A stretch of 64,000 nt of DNA from Annulohypoxylon bovei var. microspora (GCA_022836615.1 MU405355.1:1-64000), one strand, 5' to 3'; numbered from the stretch's first letter, positions 27,661 to 39,434 are shown. Notes: generated from the letters alone by a model not told the origin. Program-made: numbers and translations.

Positions 27661-29179
27661 CACCCCTGTTCATAAGTGGGTCTGCGATCATGCGAAAAGA
27701 GGAATTAACGGGTTGGCGGGTTTTCTTCACCTGGACCGGGGTGGCGTGCCAAATCACTTTCCCCAAAGTCGAGTTTCACGGGGATTCTCCGTTTCGAAGA
27801 AAAGACTGTAGTCAACCGCGAGACAGGCGAGCGGAAGACTCGGAGGTGGTTGAACGGCGATGAAACGAAGAGTGGACAGTTTGCCATGATGCCGAGCGAA
27901 AATCCTGACTATGGCGGGTTTCCTATCTGCGTTACCATACCTGCGAGGACTATGATTGCAGAATTAGAGGTCTATTCCTTGGTAGAAAACGATTACTAAA
28001 ATTGCCATTCTTGAACGCAACATTTATTTTGAAATCTTGGTTAGTTGGATTTGCACTAGGTACTTATTAGACAACCGTGCAAACTTTCATAGGAAACCTT
28101 TATAAACAGACCACTCCCATACCTTCGTATCAAGCTGATGTTGATAACCGCCCAAGTATGAAGACTTAACAATACCTACCTAGGTACGAAGGCTAAGGCT
28201 AAAAGTCAGCTACGCTCTTTACCCAGTGCGTAGTCAAAAAGGAATAAGTAAACACTGTATTAGCCTTAGGCTAAGACTTAAACCTAATAGTGATCTGTCC
28301 ACTATACTTTAGTGGATTTCTGTTATGGCTTAGGTAGCTTAACTACTAAAGAAAGACACGCTACACGGTGCGTACGTATTTCAATTTACACGGGTTTGGC
28401 CCTTGGCTGATGGGCGAAACTTTTGGCCTTCCAGACTTTCGTACCTAGGAGGTACCTAGTTACCTATAGTTATAGAGTTTCAGGTGTAAGGGTTTTCATC
28501 ATTAGATAACTTGTGGGCGACAGTCATCTCGACGGTGAGTCGCCAGAAAATACAGTATGGGCAATAACTTTCATCCACACAAGCCCCCGAGTATCCTGCG
28601 TACCTAATCATCCCAACTACCTACACAAGACGACACTGTCCACTTGGCCACATTGTCCAGACACATTGCGTCACCCATTAATGCTAGGTAGTTATGATAC
28701 TGAAATTGACTATTACATAGGTACCTAGGTACTTATATTGTATCTTAGGTATCTACTAGGTAGATGGAAGGTACCTCGATGGAAAGTGCAACTCAATGGA
28801 AAGTACAACTCAATGGAAAGTACAACTCAATGGAAAGTACAACTCAATGGAAAGTGCAACTCAATGGAAAGTGCAACTCACACCGTGAGGGGTATATATT
28901 ATCTTGTTCTGACTAAAGCTCTTAGAGCTCTTTTCCTTCTAATACAACATGCATCTTTACCCACCTCTTTCTTAGGTAGGTACATTAAAAACTTTCACTA
29001 TCTTTCACTCACTATCGTTGACGTCCAGAGCGCCTGAATCACCACCACGCCGCAACACGCACCGCGCATTCATTCTCTTCACCCTTTACACGGCATATTG
29101 ACGACCTTCTACGAACTCCAAATCATTTTTATATTGTTTATTTTCAACAATTAAGCATTGTATCCAATCCATCGTTATC
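27661..29179. other. Intergenic region between isochore edge and first gene
   Basis: Balanced composition begins here. Short frames (for example 27,705-27,887 on the minus strand) have no family resemblance and I do not call them. The region is rich in TACCTAGGTA-like words (28,184, 28,438-28,460, 28,717-28,760, 28,971) and carries a 17-bp tandem array. The last ~300 bases are presumably the promoter and leader of the ankyrin gene. Confidence 0.6.
28779..28880. repeat. 17-bp tandem repeat, six units
   Basis: Six consecutive 17-bp units of ATGGAAAGTRCAACTCA start at 28,779 and repeat without gaps. Units differ only at one R (G or A) position. Because the period is not a multiple of three, the small frame across it is a repeat by-product. 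The array lies 300-400 bases upstream of the ankyrin start codon, so it may fall within that promoter. Confidence 0.9.
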
Positions 29180-31270
29180 ATGGCCACTCTAATGACACTG
29201 CCTACTGAGGTGCTGCATGAAATCGCGAAGGCTCATGGTGGAACCCGACGATTAATACCTCGGATTTTAAAACGTCGGGATCTCGTTAACCTATCCTACG
29301 TCAACCGCCGACTACATTTAGTCATCACTAGAGTCCTGTATGAATACAACAGGGATTTCGAAGATTTCTACGCCCTTATGTATGCCGTTAGAAATAATAA
29401 CCTCCCTACTTTAGAGGTCATTTTCTCCCTGAAACTAAACCTATACTATCACGATACGAGCAATAAACCTGGATATCTCTTAGGCCAAGCCTGTGCTATA
29501 AATCAGCCGAGAGTTTTTCAGTGGTTGTTAGAACATGGTGCTGTATTCGAAAACTCGGTCATGAGTGAGCCAATTGGCCTCATGGCTTTCTCAAGCTCTT
29601 CAGTATTACATTATGCAATGACCAATAAACGCGAGAACATGGCACTATTATTACTCTCTCGTGGTGCTACCCCCTTCTTCATAGAAGACCATGAAAACTT
29701 CAATTCCGACCAAAGGACTTTTACGACAGCCCTACACTACGCCACCAAGTACAAGATGCCAGAAGTAGCGGAACATCTCGTGCGTAAAATGAGCTTTTCA
29801 GTTGATCTCAAGAACTCTAAGGGGATTACACCTTTGTTTGAGTACTTTGAGTGCATGCGCCCTGGATCGGAGTTCCTTGACCTGGGTAGCCTATCAGATT
29901 GTCCTGGAGCAGATACCAATATGCTGCAGTGGCTTATTCTTCTTGGGGCCAATATCGACTTCGAGAAGGATGGTAAACTTCCACTTACACTCGCTCTACT
30001 ATCGCGTAACTATGCTCACGTAGATGTGTTGCTTGATGCCGGCGCGAGAATTCAGCCTAGCAGACCACAGCCCGGAGTACCTTACCCCATACACGCGTGG
30101 GTAAGATCTATCCGACCGCCACATACACCTGGAATGATCCACCAAAATCCAAAATCTCATCTTACGCTCAAGAGACTTGTCGAAGCTGGCGCGGACCTCG
30201 ACGGAAGATACGAGCAAGGCTACACGCCGCTAGAAGAAACACTATTAATGGGCAAGCCGGAAGCAGTGTCATCACTCTTGGAGTTGGGAGCTAGTATGGG
30301 TCCGGAGACAACAAAGGGAGAGGATATCTTAGACTTTTTCATGCTCCACGCTATTAATGCCGACTTTTACGCGTACCAAAGGGCCTTGTCGCTCATCAGA
30401 GGCGGGGCCAGAATTGATACCCAACTAGCCTCTATGGGCAAGTCATTTCTAGAGGCATTGCTCGACCATTCTCCTAGAAGGAGTTTCGAATATTATCAGT
30501 TTCTAGGAAATCTGGTAGCCGTGGCAGCATCTTCGATGTCGGCCCTTGAGCACGTACACAAGGTCTTTGGTGATTATGTCAATTCCGGCACAATTTTCGA
30601 CCATAAAAAGGTCGAGATCTGCAATATCCTCATTCACAATGGCGCCCTCTTGAGAGATGCTCAAGTCGCATCCAAAGTTGCTTCGGAGTGCATAGGCCTT
30701 GCTAGATCGTCTACATTATTCAATCGAGGAGCAGGCTATGTGTTCGTCAACTCCCTCCTAGGCATGACATCCGAGAGGGAATTATATCATCTCCTTACCC
30801 AAGCTTTAAGCGAACGTGTCGAATTATACGCCCACATGGTCCTGGATCATATAGGGACAAAATCCCCATACAAAACGGAAGACGAGTGGCTTCATCTGGC
30901 AGCTCAGTGGGGGAACTGTACCATCATCCATAGGCTCATGAAAGGCAAGTTAGACGTCAACGCGCCATCCAAGAAGTCCGGAAGAACACCGCTAGCAGAA
31001 GCCATGGGATATCGCGGCTTGAACAACGGCCACTACAACTCACTTGCCGCCTATGCGCTATTAGATTATGGCGCCAACCCTTTCTTATTCAAAACGGAAC
31101 CTATCTGCACCCGCGAGGACACTAGGGAATTCTGGGATAGGCCGGGGATATCAGCTTTCGAGTACGCGATACACCGGGGCTCACTCGAATTGATTAAGAG
31201 GATGTGGAATAATGCATCACCTGAAACTCGACCCAATCTTAAGGCATTCACTTCATGTACCTCTGGCTAG
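29180..31270 (+). CDS. F-box-like / ankyrin-repeat protein
   Basis: Single-exon gene of 696 aa; the start ATCATGGCC is a good fungal context. Residues ~5-60 (LPTEVLHEI ... LVNLSYVNRRLH) look like a divergent F-box, the part that binds SKP1 in SCF ubiquitin ligases. Ankyrin-type repeats follow at roughly 62-93, 96-125, 138-166, 179-224, 245-292, 328-375 and 570-638, with typical LLEHGA, LLSRGATP, LLDAGA and LLDYGANP helix ends. Ankyrin repeats bind proteins; no enzymatic motif is visible. F-box/ankyrin proteins form a large, fast-evolving family in filamentous fungi, and their substrates are mostly unknown. It is the first gene beside the AT-rich block and converges on the FHIP gene. The fold is fairly sure; the F-box is tentative. 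Confidence 0.85.
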   Translation: MATLMTLPTEVLHEIAKAHGGTRRLIPRILKRRDLVNLSYVNRRLHLVITRVLYEYNRDFEDFYALMYAVRNNNLPTLEVIFSLKLNLYYHDTSNKPGYLLGQACAINQPRVFQWLLEHGAVFENSVMSEPIGLMAFSSSSVLHYAMTNKRENMALLLLSRGATPFFIEDHENFNSDQRTFTTALHYATKYKMPEVAEHLVRKMSFSVDLKNSKGITPLFEYFECMRPGSEFLDLGSLSDCPGADTNMLQWLILLGANIDFEKDGKLPLTLALLSRNYAHVDVLLDAGARIQPSRPQPGVPYPIHAWVRSIRPPHTPGMIHQNPKSHLTLKRLVEAGADLDGRYEQGYTPLEETLLMGKPEAVSSLLELGASMGPETTKGEDILDFFMLHAINADFYAYQRALSLIRGGARIDTQLASMGKSFLEALLDHSPRRSFEYYQFLGNLVAVAASSMSALEHVHKVFGDYVNSGTIFDHKKVEICNILIHNGALLRDAQVASKVASECIGLARSSTLFNRGAGYVFVNSLLGMTSERELYHLLTQALSERVELYAHMVLDHIGTKSPYKTEDEWLHLAAQWGNCTIIHRLMKGKLDVNAPSKKSGRTPLAEAMGYRGLNNGHYNSLAAYALLDYGANPFLFKTEPICTREDTREFWDRPGISAFEYAIHRGSLELIKRMWNNASPETRPNLKAFTSCTSG

Positions 31271-31917
31271 AGTCCTGAGGTTGATGAGTGGCTGTTACAG
31301 ACAACGCGTGGTCATGAGTGAGGCGAGTGCGTCAAGGAAAAGTGCAGGAAGTTTGAGGAATTAAAGGAGACAGGGGGCACAGGAGAGACCAAGATGAAAA
31401 ATGCGAAAAGGGGTATGAGAATAAGAAGGGATATTCGGTCTTGAATTGCTGGTTAAACTTGTGCAACGCTTTCCACAGGTAGCTGAATAAATGGGTCTGA
31501 ATCAACGCGATGTGACGCCTGTTCGTAGTGATTAGTGTGACTTCCTATGCCCCATAGTAGCCGTTCGTTTGATTGGTATTGACGCAGCATTCTAGCACGC
31601 TATTGTCTTTTAACTAGGTAGAAGAGAAATGTATGCAATAAATGGTATCTATCGTAAAGTCAACGTTAAATATCCGAATAACAAGGCTCGCATTCTCTAC
31701 CCCCTGCCACTCTCTATGTTGTGTGTCGTGGACCCGTGTCATGCAAAGCATCGCTCTACTTTCCCCAAGCCTCCTTGTTCCCGCGAGACGCGACCGCTGG
31801 CACCTCTGAATGTGGTATTTATGCCGAGAAAGGGAAACCAGGGGAAGTGCCACCACCTATGACGGCCATGTATAATCACCTTAGTCACCAAAATTGACCT
31901 CCCCTATTCCCACTCCC
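31271..31917. other. Convergent intergenic region
   Basis: Holds the 3' ends of the ankyrin gene (+) and the FHIP gene (-). Two overlapping frames of about 80 codons at 31,614-31,862, one on each strand, show no recognisable domain, and I do not call them. Confidence 0.6.
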
Positions 31918-34900
31918 CTACGCGAATTTAACCTCGTTGAATAGTCCCGCCCGAACCTGTACCAAACTTGCCAACTCTAATACGAACTGCTGGTAGACGA
32001 TAACGTTGGTGAGAATGTGCGAGACCGAAGCCGTCTTGACTTCAGCTGGTGTTTCGGGAGGCGTCGGGACGATAGATGGGTCTACAATTTCGCTTTCGTC
32101 ATGATCCTGCTCTTCTGCAATATCTACCTTCCCTTCGTCATCGTTGCTCTCTTCCTCTCCGATACCTGCCGGGTTATTGACCTTCTTCCGATCAAAGTCT
32201 AACGGGATCGGTTCAATCTTCGGTGTTGGCAAAGTGATTTGTCGAGCAAGTATTCCTTGATCTACTGCTGCAAATGCGGCGGCTTGGCTAGCTACTGGGT
32301 TATCAATATCGGAATGGTGACTCCCGGGTGAAAATGACCGCGATAACCCGCTCTTGGTTGGGCTTTCATAATTCAAAGGAAATTCCTTCGGCGGAGCAGG
32401 CGTTGATTTGGGAGTAGGTGATGTAAAACCGTATCCCGCCGATGTTCCTGATCCTGTACTCGACCCTCGGAGTGAATCCTTCCGCCCACGCGGACTGCCT
32501 GACCGGCTTGGAGTCCCAAGCTCGGACAGTATCCTCTGTGCGAAACCCTCAAGCGCGCTAGGCCGCGCTGGCGATTCTCCACGAGAACCGTCTTGGCTTG
32601 CTTGGTCAGTCGCGACCGAACTTGGCCGATGGGGTTGTGGATTTATCACAACCGCATCAGCTGTTTGGAATGCTTCCCGGCGTTGTTGCATAAGTTCGTC
32701 AAATCTAGGGACCGAGCTCCGGAAGTAATCAACCTGGTCAGCAAGAGATTCCAAAACGGTCAGCATACGAGGCAGGGTTGATGCCTTCCATATTGGTCGG
32801 CGACGACATTTCATAATCGCCGCTAACTTTTCAAATTCCGCAAATAATGGAGATTCAGGGTCCGGAGGTGGAGAGACAGGCTCATCTGCGTCATCGTATG
32901 AATATTTCTTGGGGTGACGCAGAAACCATCCTTCTACGGATATGTACCCGCACACTGATAAGTCAATGATAGTCTCTGTAGCCGACAGGTTCATCTCCAC
33001 AGGATTAATGAAGAATGTCTCGAAGATATCTAGGATACTGTTCAACAGAGGATCTTCCACACTTAGTGTGTGTGGTGGGACATCTCGAGGTGCTCCAGGT
33101 AGACTATCGGGAATCGCCGGTAGCTTGTGATTATTTGTTGACAGTTTCGGCGCCACAAGCTTGAGAGAACACGGGTGACCTTCCACGCGCGTCATGCTAT
33201 CTTTTAAGATATTGTCGTACATGTCGTCAAAATTGTCTTGTCCGCCAACAGTCCCAGCCAAAGTAGTGAGAAATTCAACTTCTTGTTGGTGAGCACCTGC
33301 AGTCCTACGTGAAATATTCATGTCAATCCTTTCAGTACGGAGAAGGGTTGTGGTCGCATATCGGTGATGCCGCTTAAGGATCGCCGCCACAAGCTGAAGC
33401 GTCACGCAGACAGTCTGCTGGTTCCGAGATTTAAGGCATGAACGGATTAAATCGACTAGATTAAAGAGCAAGGGCGTATAACTGGTTTCAACTTTAGTAG
33501 CCATCATAGTCGCTAGGTCCATAGACTTTCGCTTGCGCGCGGCGCTGACAGACGGCTCGGCCTCAGATAGAGCCGAAGAGTGTGTATCGGGGAGAGCTAG
33601 AAGGTAATGGAGAATGAGATTAATCATGTCAGGGTGGTCCAAAGTTTCCAATATGCGTCGTAGGTAAGTTAAGACAGCCACTGACGAGCCTCCATCGACA
33701 TCGGAAGATTCTAAAAGGGAGGGGTATCTTTTGAGAGTTAGCTTTCAGACTTTCATGATCTTACAGTGTTAGGCTCAGTACTCACAATAATTGCTGCAAG
33801 AAAATGACCTGAAAGTGCTCGAGCAAAGTTGACTTGACTTCCACTGATCTACAATGGTTAAGAACATCCTGCCAGAACAGCATGTGGGATAGAAATGTCT
33901 CCAAATGTAGTTGAAAGTCCGGGCTGCAAGAACTAACAATCTCAAAAGTCGACGTCGGGTGCTGATAATCAGACAAGGCGAGAATTGGAGGTAGATTTTC
34001 TGGTGGGTGGTCGATAACAAGCTTTCGACTGAGCTGGCTATACAAGGCGCCGAGTCCAGTAGCCATCAGAGTCGAAAGATCGCTTTCCACAATCCATTGT
34101 TCGAGAGCGACAGAAGAGGAGGCGGCCTCGATGATATACAGCAAACCAGTCCGGGCAAAGTCACCGATTTTCCCCTCACTATGTATATAGTCCATCAATA
34201 GATAGAAAAGAGGGAAGTCTTGCTTCTGAGTTCTTCCAGCAAACTTCTCCCTTTGGTCTTTGGTCTTCTCTTCGTTTCCATGGCTCTCGGGATGGGATTT
34301 GAACCAGGTAGAGAGAATGTGTGGCTCAAGTCGAATCTTGGTAGTGATATTGAATGCTAACTCGACAACCTTGACTTCGGTATCGGGTCCTAGTCGAATA
34401 CTGTTTGCTCCGGTGATACGAACAAGAAGATTAGTCAAGCTCGCCGAGAACGCGTCACTCTCCACGAAAGCTTCCTCCTCGCTCTCGATAAGTGTAGCAT
34501 AAAATAGAACGGCTTCCTTGATGATCCACTCGTTATATGATGTTGTGGCTATCTTGGCGATTGGGACATAGATCTGTTTCGTGGAACAGAAGGATATACA
34601 CGGATGAGGTAAGGGTCGTCGAGACTCATCAGTGAGGATATTGGTGAGCCCCTGAAGGCGGATTTCGATGTTTTCGGCAGCATCTTCGTCTCGAGCAAGA
34701 TTTGAACAGTTTCGCCATATATGCTAGTTGATTCGATTAGTTTAAAACATGTCAAAGATAGAAGTAATAGTCAGACTCACCAATAGTTGGCCATATTCTT
34801 TCTCGAAGCGTTGCCGGCGTCTTATAGGATCTCGTGCAGCATCCTTGCTGGAGCTTCCCGAAGACAGCCGGGTGTTAGCTATGAGGCGCGACCACTACAA

Positions 34901-34974
34901 ACAGCTACGATTAGTATTCTAGACCGCTAAATAGAAGAGTATTCTTGGGGAAGCTTGGAACTAACAAAGTCCAT
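31918..34974 (-). CDS. fhipA: FHIP / RAI16-like protein (Hook-dynein early-endosome adaptor subunit)
   Basis: Coding exons read on the minus strand: 34974-34966, 34894-34781, 34723-33786 and 33727-31918, giving 956 aa. The introns (71, 57 and 58 bp) have GTTAGT, GTGAGT and GTGAGT donors and TAG, TAG and AAG ends, and phases match. The protein opens MDF|WSRLIANTR and continues RRRQRFEKEYGQLL, LTDESRRPLPHPC, DFPLFYLLMDYIHSEGKIGDFAR-type and HFQVIFLQQLLYPSLLESSD blocks, the hallmark of the RAI16-like/FHIP family. The C-terminal third (~670-900) is Ser/Pro-rich and probably disordered. In Aspergillus nidulans, FhipA works with FtsA and HookA to link dynein to early endosomes; the same role is inferred here. 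The start has a strong GACGCCATGG context. A three-residue first coding exon is notable. Confidence 0.9.
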
Positions 34975-36278
34975 GGCGTCTGGAGAGACATTATCTTCAA
35001 ATGTTTATTAGGAGAAATTACAAGTATCAAGTACAACGTTAGAAGTATTAACCACTTGAACTTTAAGTTTCTTGATCTCCAGTCGCGCCTGCATTAACGA
35101 CCCTCTAAATCCGAGGCCTGAGATGTTTCTTGATGATTAGGCGTCCGGGGTATCCTTGTATCTAGATTGTAACATTAGGTAATCGTGTGACAGGCCACAA
35201 GGTGAGGCTAGTGTCTGTGGCTCAAACTTGGCTAACTTGGGTCCACCACCCTTTACCGAAATCGTCATTGGAGTGGATCCGGGATGATCTGCTTCCTTAA
35301 CAAGCCACCGTTGACACCGTTGAGGCTGAGGTTATGACCCGGCCCCCATTCTATTTGGGGCTGGTCCTTTTTTTCACCGACGTTATCATTTTCCACCGAG
35401 TCCCGCAAGATCTTGTCTCAAGTTTCCGAATCCACCATCCGTGTCAATCCGAATCACTACCAATTCATTCCAATATCAAGGCCTCTTATCTTTTCATTTC
35501 CATAATGCACAGTCTACTAATAGGAACTCTTCTTCATCGGCGGCTAACTGCAGTATGCATATGCATGGAACCTTGAACTCTTAAGAAACGATAGGAGATT
35601 CGGACCCGGAAAGATTGCTGGAATAGCTAAAGTAGCAGAGGCTAAGCATCTAGGTAAAGCTCTAGGCTCTCAAGCAAGTCGCAATGAGATGTCCTCCCGA
35701 TGCTTTGCAGGGACCATTCACATGGCAAACATGCAAGGTTACCTGCATAAGTCTACATCTTTATTCTACATGAAGCTTGTGGTTCGTCTGCTGTTTTACC
35801 GGACTGATCCCCTATGGACTACTGTTATGAATCCTTGATGGAATGATTGGGGCTGAGTGATTATCGCCTGACGAATCATCGCTCAAAGCAGCCATCTTTC
35901 ATGATCGGTATTCTGTAAACGGCAAGGCATACCCGCTGAGAAACACACCAGCTTCGATAGCTTCCATTGGACTGGATCATCTCGGGATGGACGTTGTAGG
36001 TTATTGGTGATGGGCTGATTCTGCTGTAACCTGTAACACACATTTAACAAAAATACGATGGCCTCTCACCATTTCCCCTTTGTCTGTCCGACTCTCGAGT
36101 CTAAGTTCTCGATCTGCTTTCTTACGTTTTGTGCTTCGTGCTTCGTGTCCCGATTCATAGTCTCCAAGAGCTCCCGCGCTACTGCCAATCGATGAGATCA
36201 CCTATTGGCCTCTCGGTAGCATTCCTGGCTATCCAACATACACCTACATGCAAGATATAGGTGTGGTAGTGAGTCACC
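34975..36278. other. Divergent intergenic region between FHIP and lipase genes
   Basis: About 1.3 kb that must hold both promoters. Frames at 35,334-35,576 (+) and 36,001-36,201 (-) lack domain resemblance and are not called. I see no clear TATA box or other specific site. Confidence 0.5.
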
Positions 36279-38291
36279 ATGGGGTTTTTCGGTCGATCCA
36301 AGAAGAAACCATCGCCAGATGGCCCGCCATTCAAGATCGACCAGTTTGAGTCGTCCGCTCCAACACGATCACAAGTACCACCACCGCAATGGCATCCTCA
36401 CGATCGACCATATCAAACTCCCGCTCCCGGCCAACCTGCTGGTTTTCTCCCACCACCGCCGCTGCCGGCACCACCTGGCTGGAACATCGCTCTGCCTCCT
36501 GGATCCGTTCCACCTCCTCAGTACCATGATCAACGACTATACCCGCCTATTGTCGTAAATCAACATTACTATCTAGGTCCACCGGCTCCTCCTCCACCAC
36601 CGTATCCTCATAGCAACGGGGCTTGTGCCGTGAGCAGACTCAAGCTTGGCTCGGCCGTGAACATAGCAAGTGAAATGATACCAGGAAATCTTGGCCACCA
36701 AATATTCAATGATGGCCTTCCGAGATGGCATGCTTGCGGCACACAACTACTTAACCAGAGTGCCGCAATGTATGACCAAATATGTAGCAGCTTCAATGAT
36801 GTAATGACATTAATCGACCGGGATAAGTATATCGGGAACGAGAATGACTTGTTCATGTATCAGTCCAATCCCATACCACCTCCCCCCAGTGAGCCATCAC
36901 AACAAATCGTCCTACATAAAGAGTCCTCGAAGAAGAGCCACAAGAAGGAAGCATCAAAGGAAACCTCGAAAGCGCAAACGAGCGCATTAGCTTCATCGCT
37001 TGCTTCACGGGGTTACTTCGCCAAGGTAGAATTATATGCGAACTCGAAGCTACCCCCAAATCTACCTCCCCTTCGTTTGTATGTAGTCGCGTATAACCTC
37101 TAAATTCACAGCACTGATACTCGCTAGATACATCCCAACCTACCCCCTCATTTGTCTCGCAGCGAAGTACTCCGAAAGGGTATATGAGAATCCGCGAGGT
37201 GCAGAACGAGATGCCCATGTTGATGCCGATTGGAGAACTGGGACTAAAGCCATGCGCATCAAGTCTGTTCCTATGGATCACATGGACACGATAGTCTTCG
37301 CTGTTCGCGGAACAGCGACGTTCATGGACTGGTCGGTGAACCTAAACACAGCACCAACAGCGCCTACCGGCTTCCTAGTGAGTATAAACATGCCTAGGGT
37401 TTTTGACCCAGTACATCTAACGAAGTTTAGGACGACCCCAACAATTTTTGCCACGCAGGATTTCTATCGGTAGCACGAAAGATGATATCACCGGTAGCAG
37501 CCAGACTTCGCCATCTTTTAGAAGAAGATCCTCGACGATGTTCATATTCACTTCTCATCACCGGCCACTCAGCTGGCGGTGCTGTCGCGTCGCTTCTCTA
37601 TGCTCATATGCTATCCACATCCAAAGCTGCGTCCTCGGAACTCAACATTCTAACGGGTTGCTTTAAGAGAGTGCACTGTATCACATTTGGGACGCCCCCC
37701 GTCTCTCTCTACCCTCTGCGGAAACCTTCCAGTTCCGAGTTCAAGAAGTTTATATTCTTGACATTCATCAACGAAGGGGACCCGGTCGCAAGAGCTGACA
37801 AGGCTTATGTGAAAAGTCTTCTTGAACTCTTCGCTGCTCCAGCACCGACAGAAGAATCCAAGGGGTCAAGCAAACATCTTCCACCTCCGAAAAGCTCATC
37901 TTCAAAACATAGCAAGCGTCATGGCAATAACTCCAGTGCATCTCTTACATCCAAGGCATCGAAGACATCTGTGAAGTCCAGTCGCTCTTCGTCTCATTCA
38001 TCTTCAAAGTCGAGCAAATCAAAACCTACGGGTCCGATATGGAAAGTCCCTCCGAGCACCCTAAGCAATGCCGGTCAAATCGTCGTTCTAAGATCGGGCG
38101 ACTCAAACTCAAAACCCAAACGAGCGAAAACCGTCGAGGAAAGACTAGGCGAGGGGGTCATTGCCCAGGTAGCTACCGATGAACAGCTACGGGGTCTTAT
38201 TTGGGGCGATCCCGTCTGCCATGTTATGAAGTTGTATATTGGCCGAGTCGAGCGACTTGCGGTTGAGGCCGTCACCGCGAGAGGACATTAG
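36279..38291 (+). CDS. Class 3 lipase, alpha/beta hydrolase (intracellular)
   Basis: Exons 36279-37078, 37128-37377 and 37431-38291 join to 636 aa; introns of 49 and 53 bp have GTATGT/TAG and GTGAGT/TAG ends. The start lies in CACCATGGGG. There is no signal peptide. Residues ~1-110 are Pro-rich and probably disordered. The lipase fold follows: AAKYSERVYE, then DTIVFAVRGTATFMDWSVNL (oxyanion-side strand), DDPNNFCHAGFLSVARKM, and the nucleophile elbow TGHSAGGA with Ser397. Asp467 in FINEGDPVAR and His614 in DPVCHVMKLYIG complete a likely triad. Between Asp and His is a ~75-residue Ser/Lys-rich insert (~480-555). The family hydrolyses acylglycerols or related esters; the substrate here is unknown. 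Exon joins restore the conserved GFLDDP stretch, so the model is firm. Confidence 0.9.
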
Positions 38292-38894
38292 AATTCTATG
38301 AGGAAGCATGGATATATCACGCCAACTTTTGCATTTGGATATAGGAAAACTCAATCTGATACGACGTTATGATGGACCACGATTTTTTTTTTACAATTGC
38401 TTCGGCGTTGGGGCACGATACCACATTGGAGGGAATTTTGATTCTCGGTAGAAGCGGAGAGGGGCCATTTCAATATTGGGTTGATTCCAATCACGCTACA
38501 CAGATCAGGCAATATTCAACGTACAGCACTCTGGGAGCGCTAAGGCTATTTGAAAACATGATGGCGGTTGGGCGATTAAGGAAGCTACTTGAACTACGCC
38601 ACTCACGGAGAAACTGGATGTTATCGGCATTAGAATGGAAGTGTGACGACTGAATATGGGATCAAGACGAAGTCTATTTGACATGGTGAAATATCATTTG
38701 AAAGGGACAAGGATTGGATTCACAAGGGACAAGATATAAGAGTTAAGGAGCGACTGAAGTTGGATTTACTAAATCATGGAAAGCAGGCTAGACAATACAA
38801 TTTGGCACTCTCTCCAACATTACAGCCCCACATATCTCATTTCCCCTAATGCTATGCACCGATTATGCAGGTCGTATTGGAACGAGGCTGGCAT
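38292..38894. other. Convergent intergenic region
   Basis: Tail-to-tail space between lipase (+) and hydrophobin (-). A 94-codon frame at 38,369-38,653 begins in a T-run, has no family resemblance, and is probably 3' untranslated sequence. Confidence 0.55.
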
Positions 38895-39434
38895 TTACAA
38901 CACGCTGCCAAGGGCAACGCAAGGGAGACCGAGGTTGACAAGGCCCTCCTGTCCAAGGTATTAGTATATGTGTGATGGTGGAAGTAGTTCGGGGATTGAT
39001 AGCTTACCTGGTCCATACCGGAGTGCTGGCAGCAAGCGGGGGTCTGCTTGCACTGGCTGTTGAGCAAGTCGGAAAGACCAATGACTGTATACGTTGTTAG
39101 CGGTTGGAGAGTATAGGATAAGATGCATTGTAGGAGACTTACCAGCAGCAACGTTCAACTTGGAGCAGCCTTCGAAAAGACCGAGCTCACCGTTCTCAAG
39201 ACCACCCTCGAGGAGACCGGCAAGGAGACCGCTGGCCTCGTTGATGGAGTCGCCAGACTGGTCGACCTTGTCACAGCAGCTTAGGTCGAGGTCGTTTCCA
39301 CAGCTGTCTCCGGCCTGACCGACAGTCACATCACCGGGAACGGGAGGAATGCGGCTAGGGGTCAAGCCGCCGAGCTGAGGGGCGGCGAGAGCGCCGAGGG
39401 CGAAGGTGAGAGCGGTGACGATGGTGAACTGCAT
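38895..39434 (-). CDS. Class I hydrophobin
   Basis: Exons on the minus strand: 39434-39143, 39084-39008 and 38948-38895, giving 140 aa; introns of 58 and 59 bp have GTAAGT/CAG and GTAAGC/CAG ends. Residues 1-18 form a signal peptide ending ALGALAA. The mature protein has exactly the eight-cysteine hydrophobin pattern C-CC-C-C-CC-C at 45, 53/54, 90, 109, 115/116 and 133. The 35-residue gap between the third and fourth cysteine and the 18-residue gap between the fourth and fifth fit class I rather than class II. Hydrophobins are secreted and self-assemble at air-water interfaces, coating spores and aerial hyphae. A TATA element and an unspliced-looking leader of ~150 bases lie upstream. Confidence is high because all eight cysteines appear only with these splice joins. 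Confidence 0.95.

Noticed and set aside
28779..28880. CRISPR-like array
   Set aside because: Units are contiguous without unique spacers and the organism is a fungus; it is a plain tandem repeat.
28738..29037. 99-codon frame upstream of the ankyrin gene
   Set aside because: It runs through the 17-bp tandem array and has no recognisable domain.
31614..31862. Overlapping 77- and 80-codon frames on both strands
   Set aside because: Mirror frames in a convergent spacer with no family resemblance; probably untranslated sequence.
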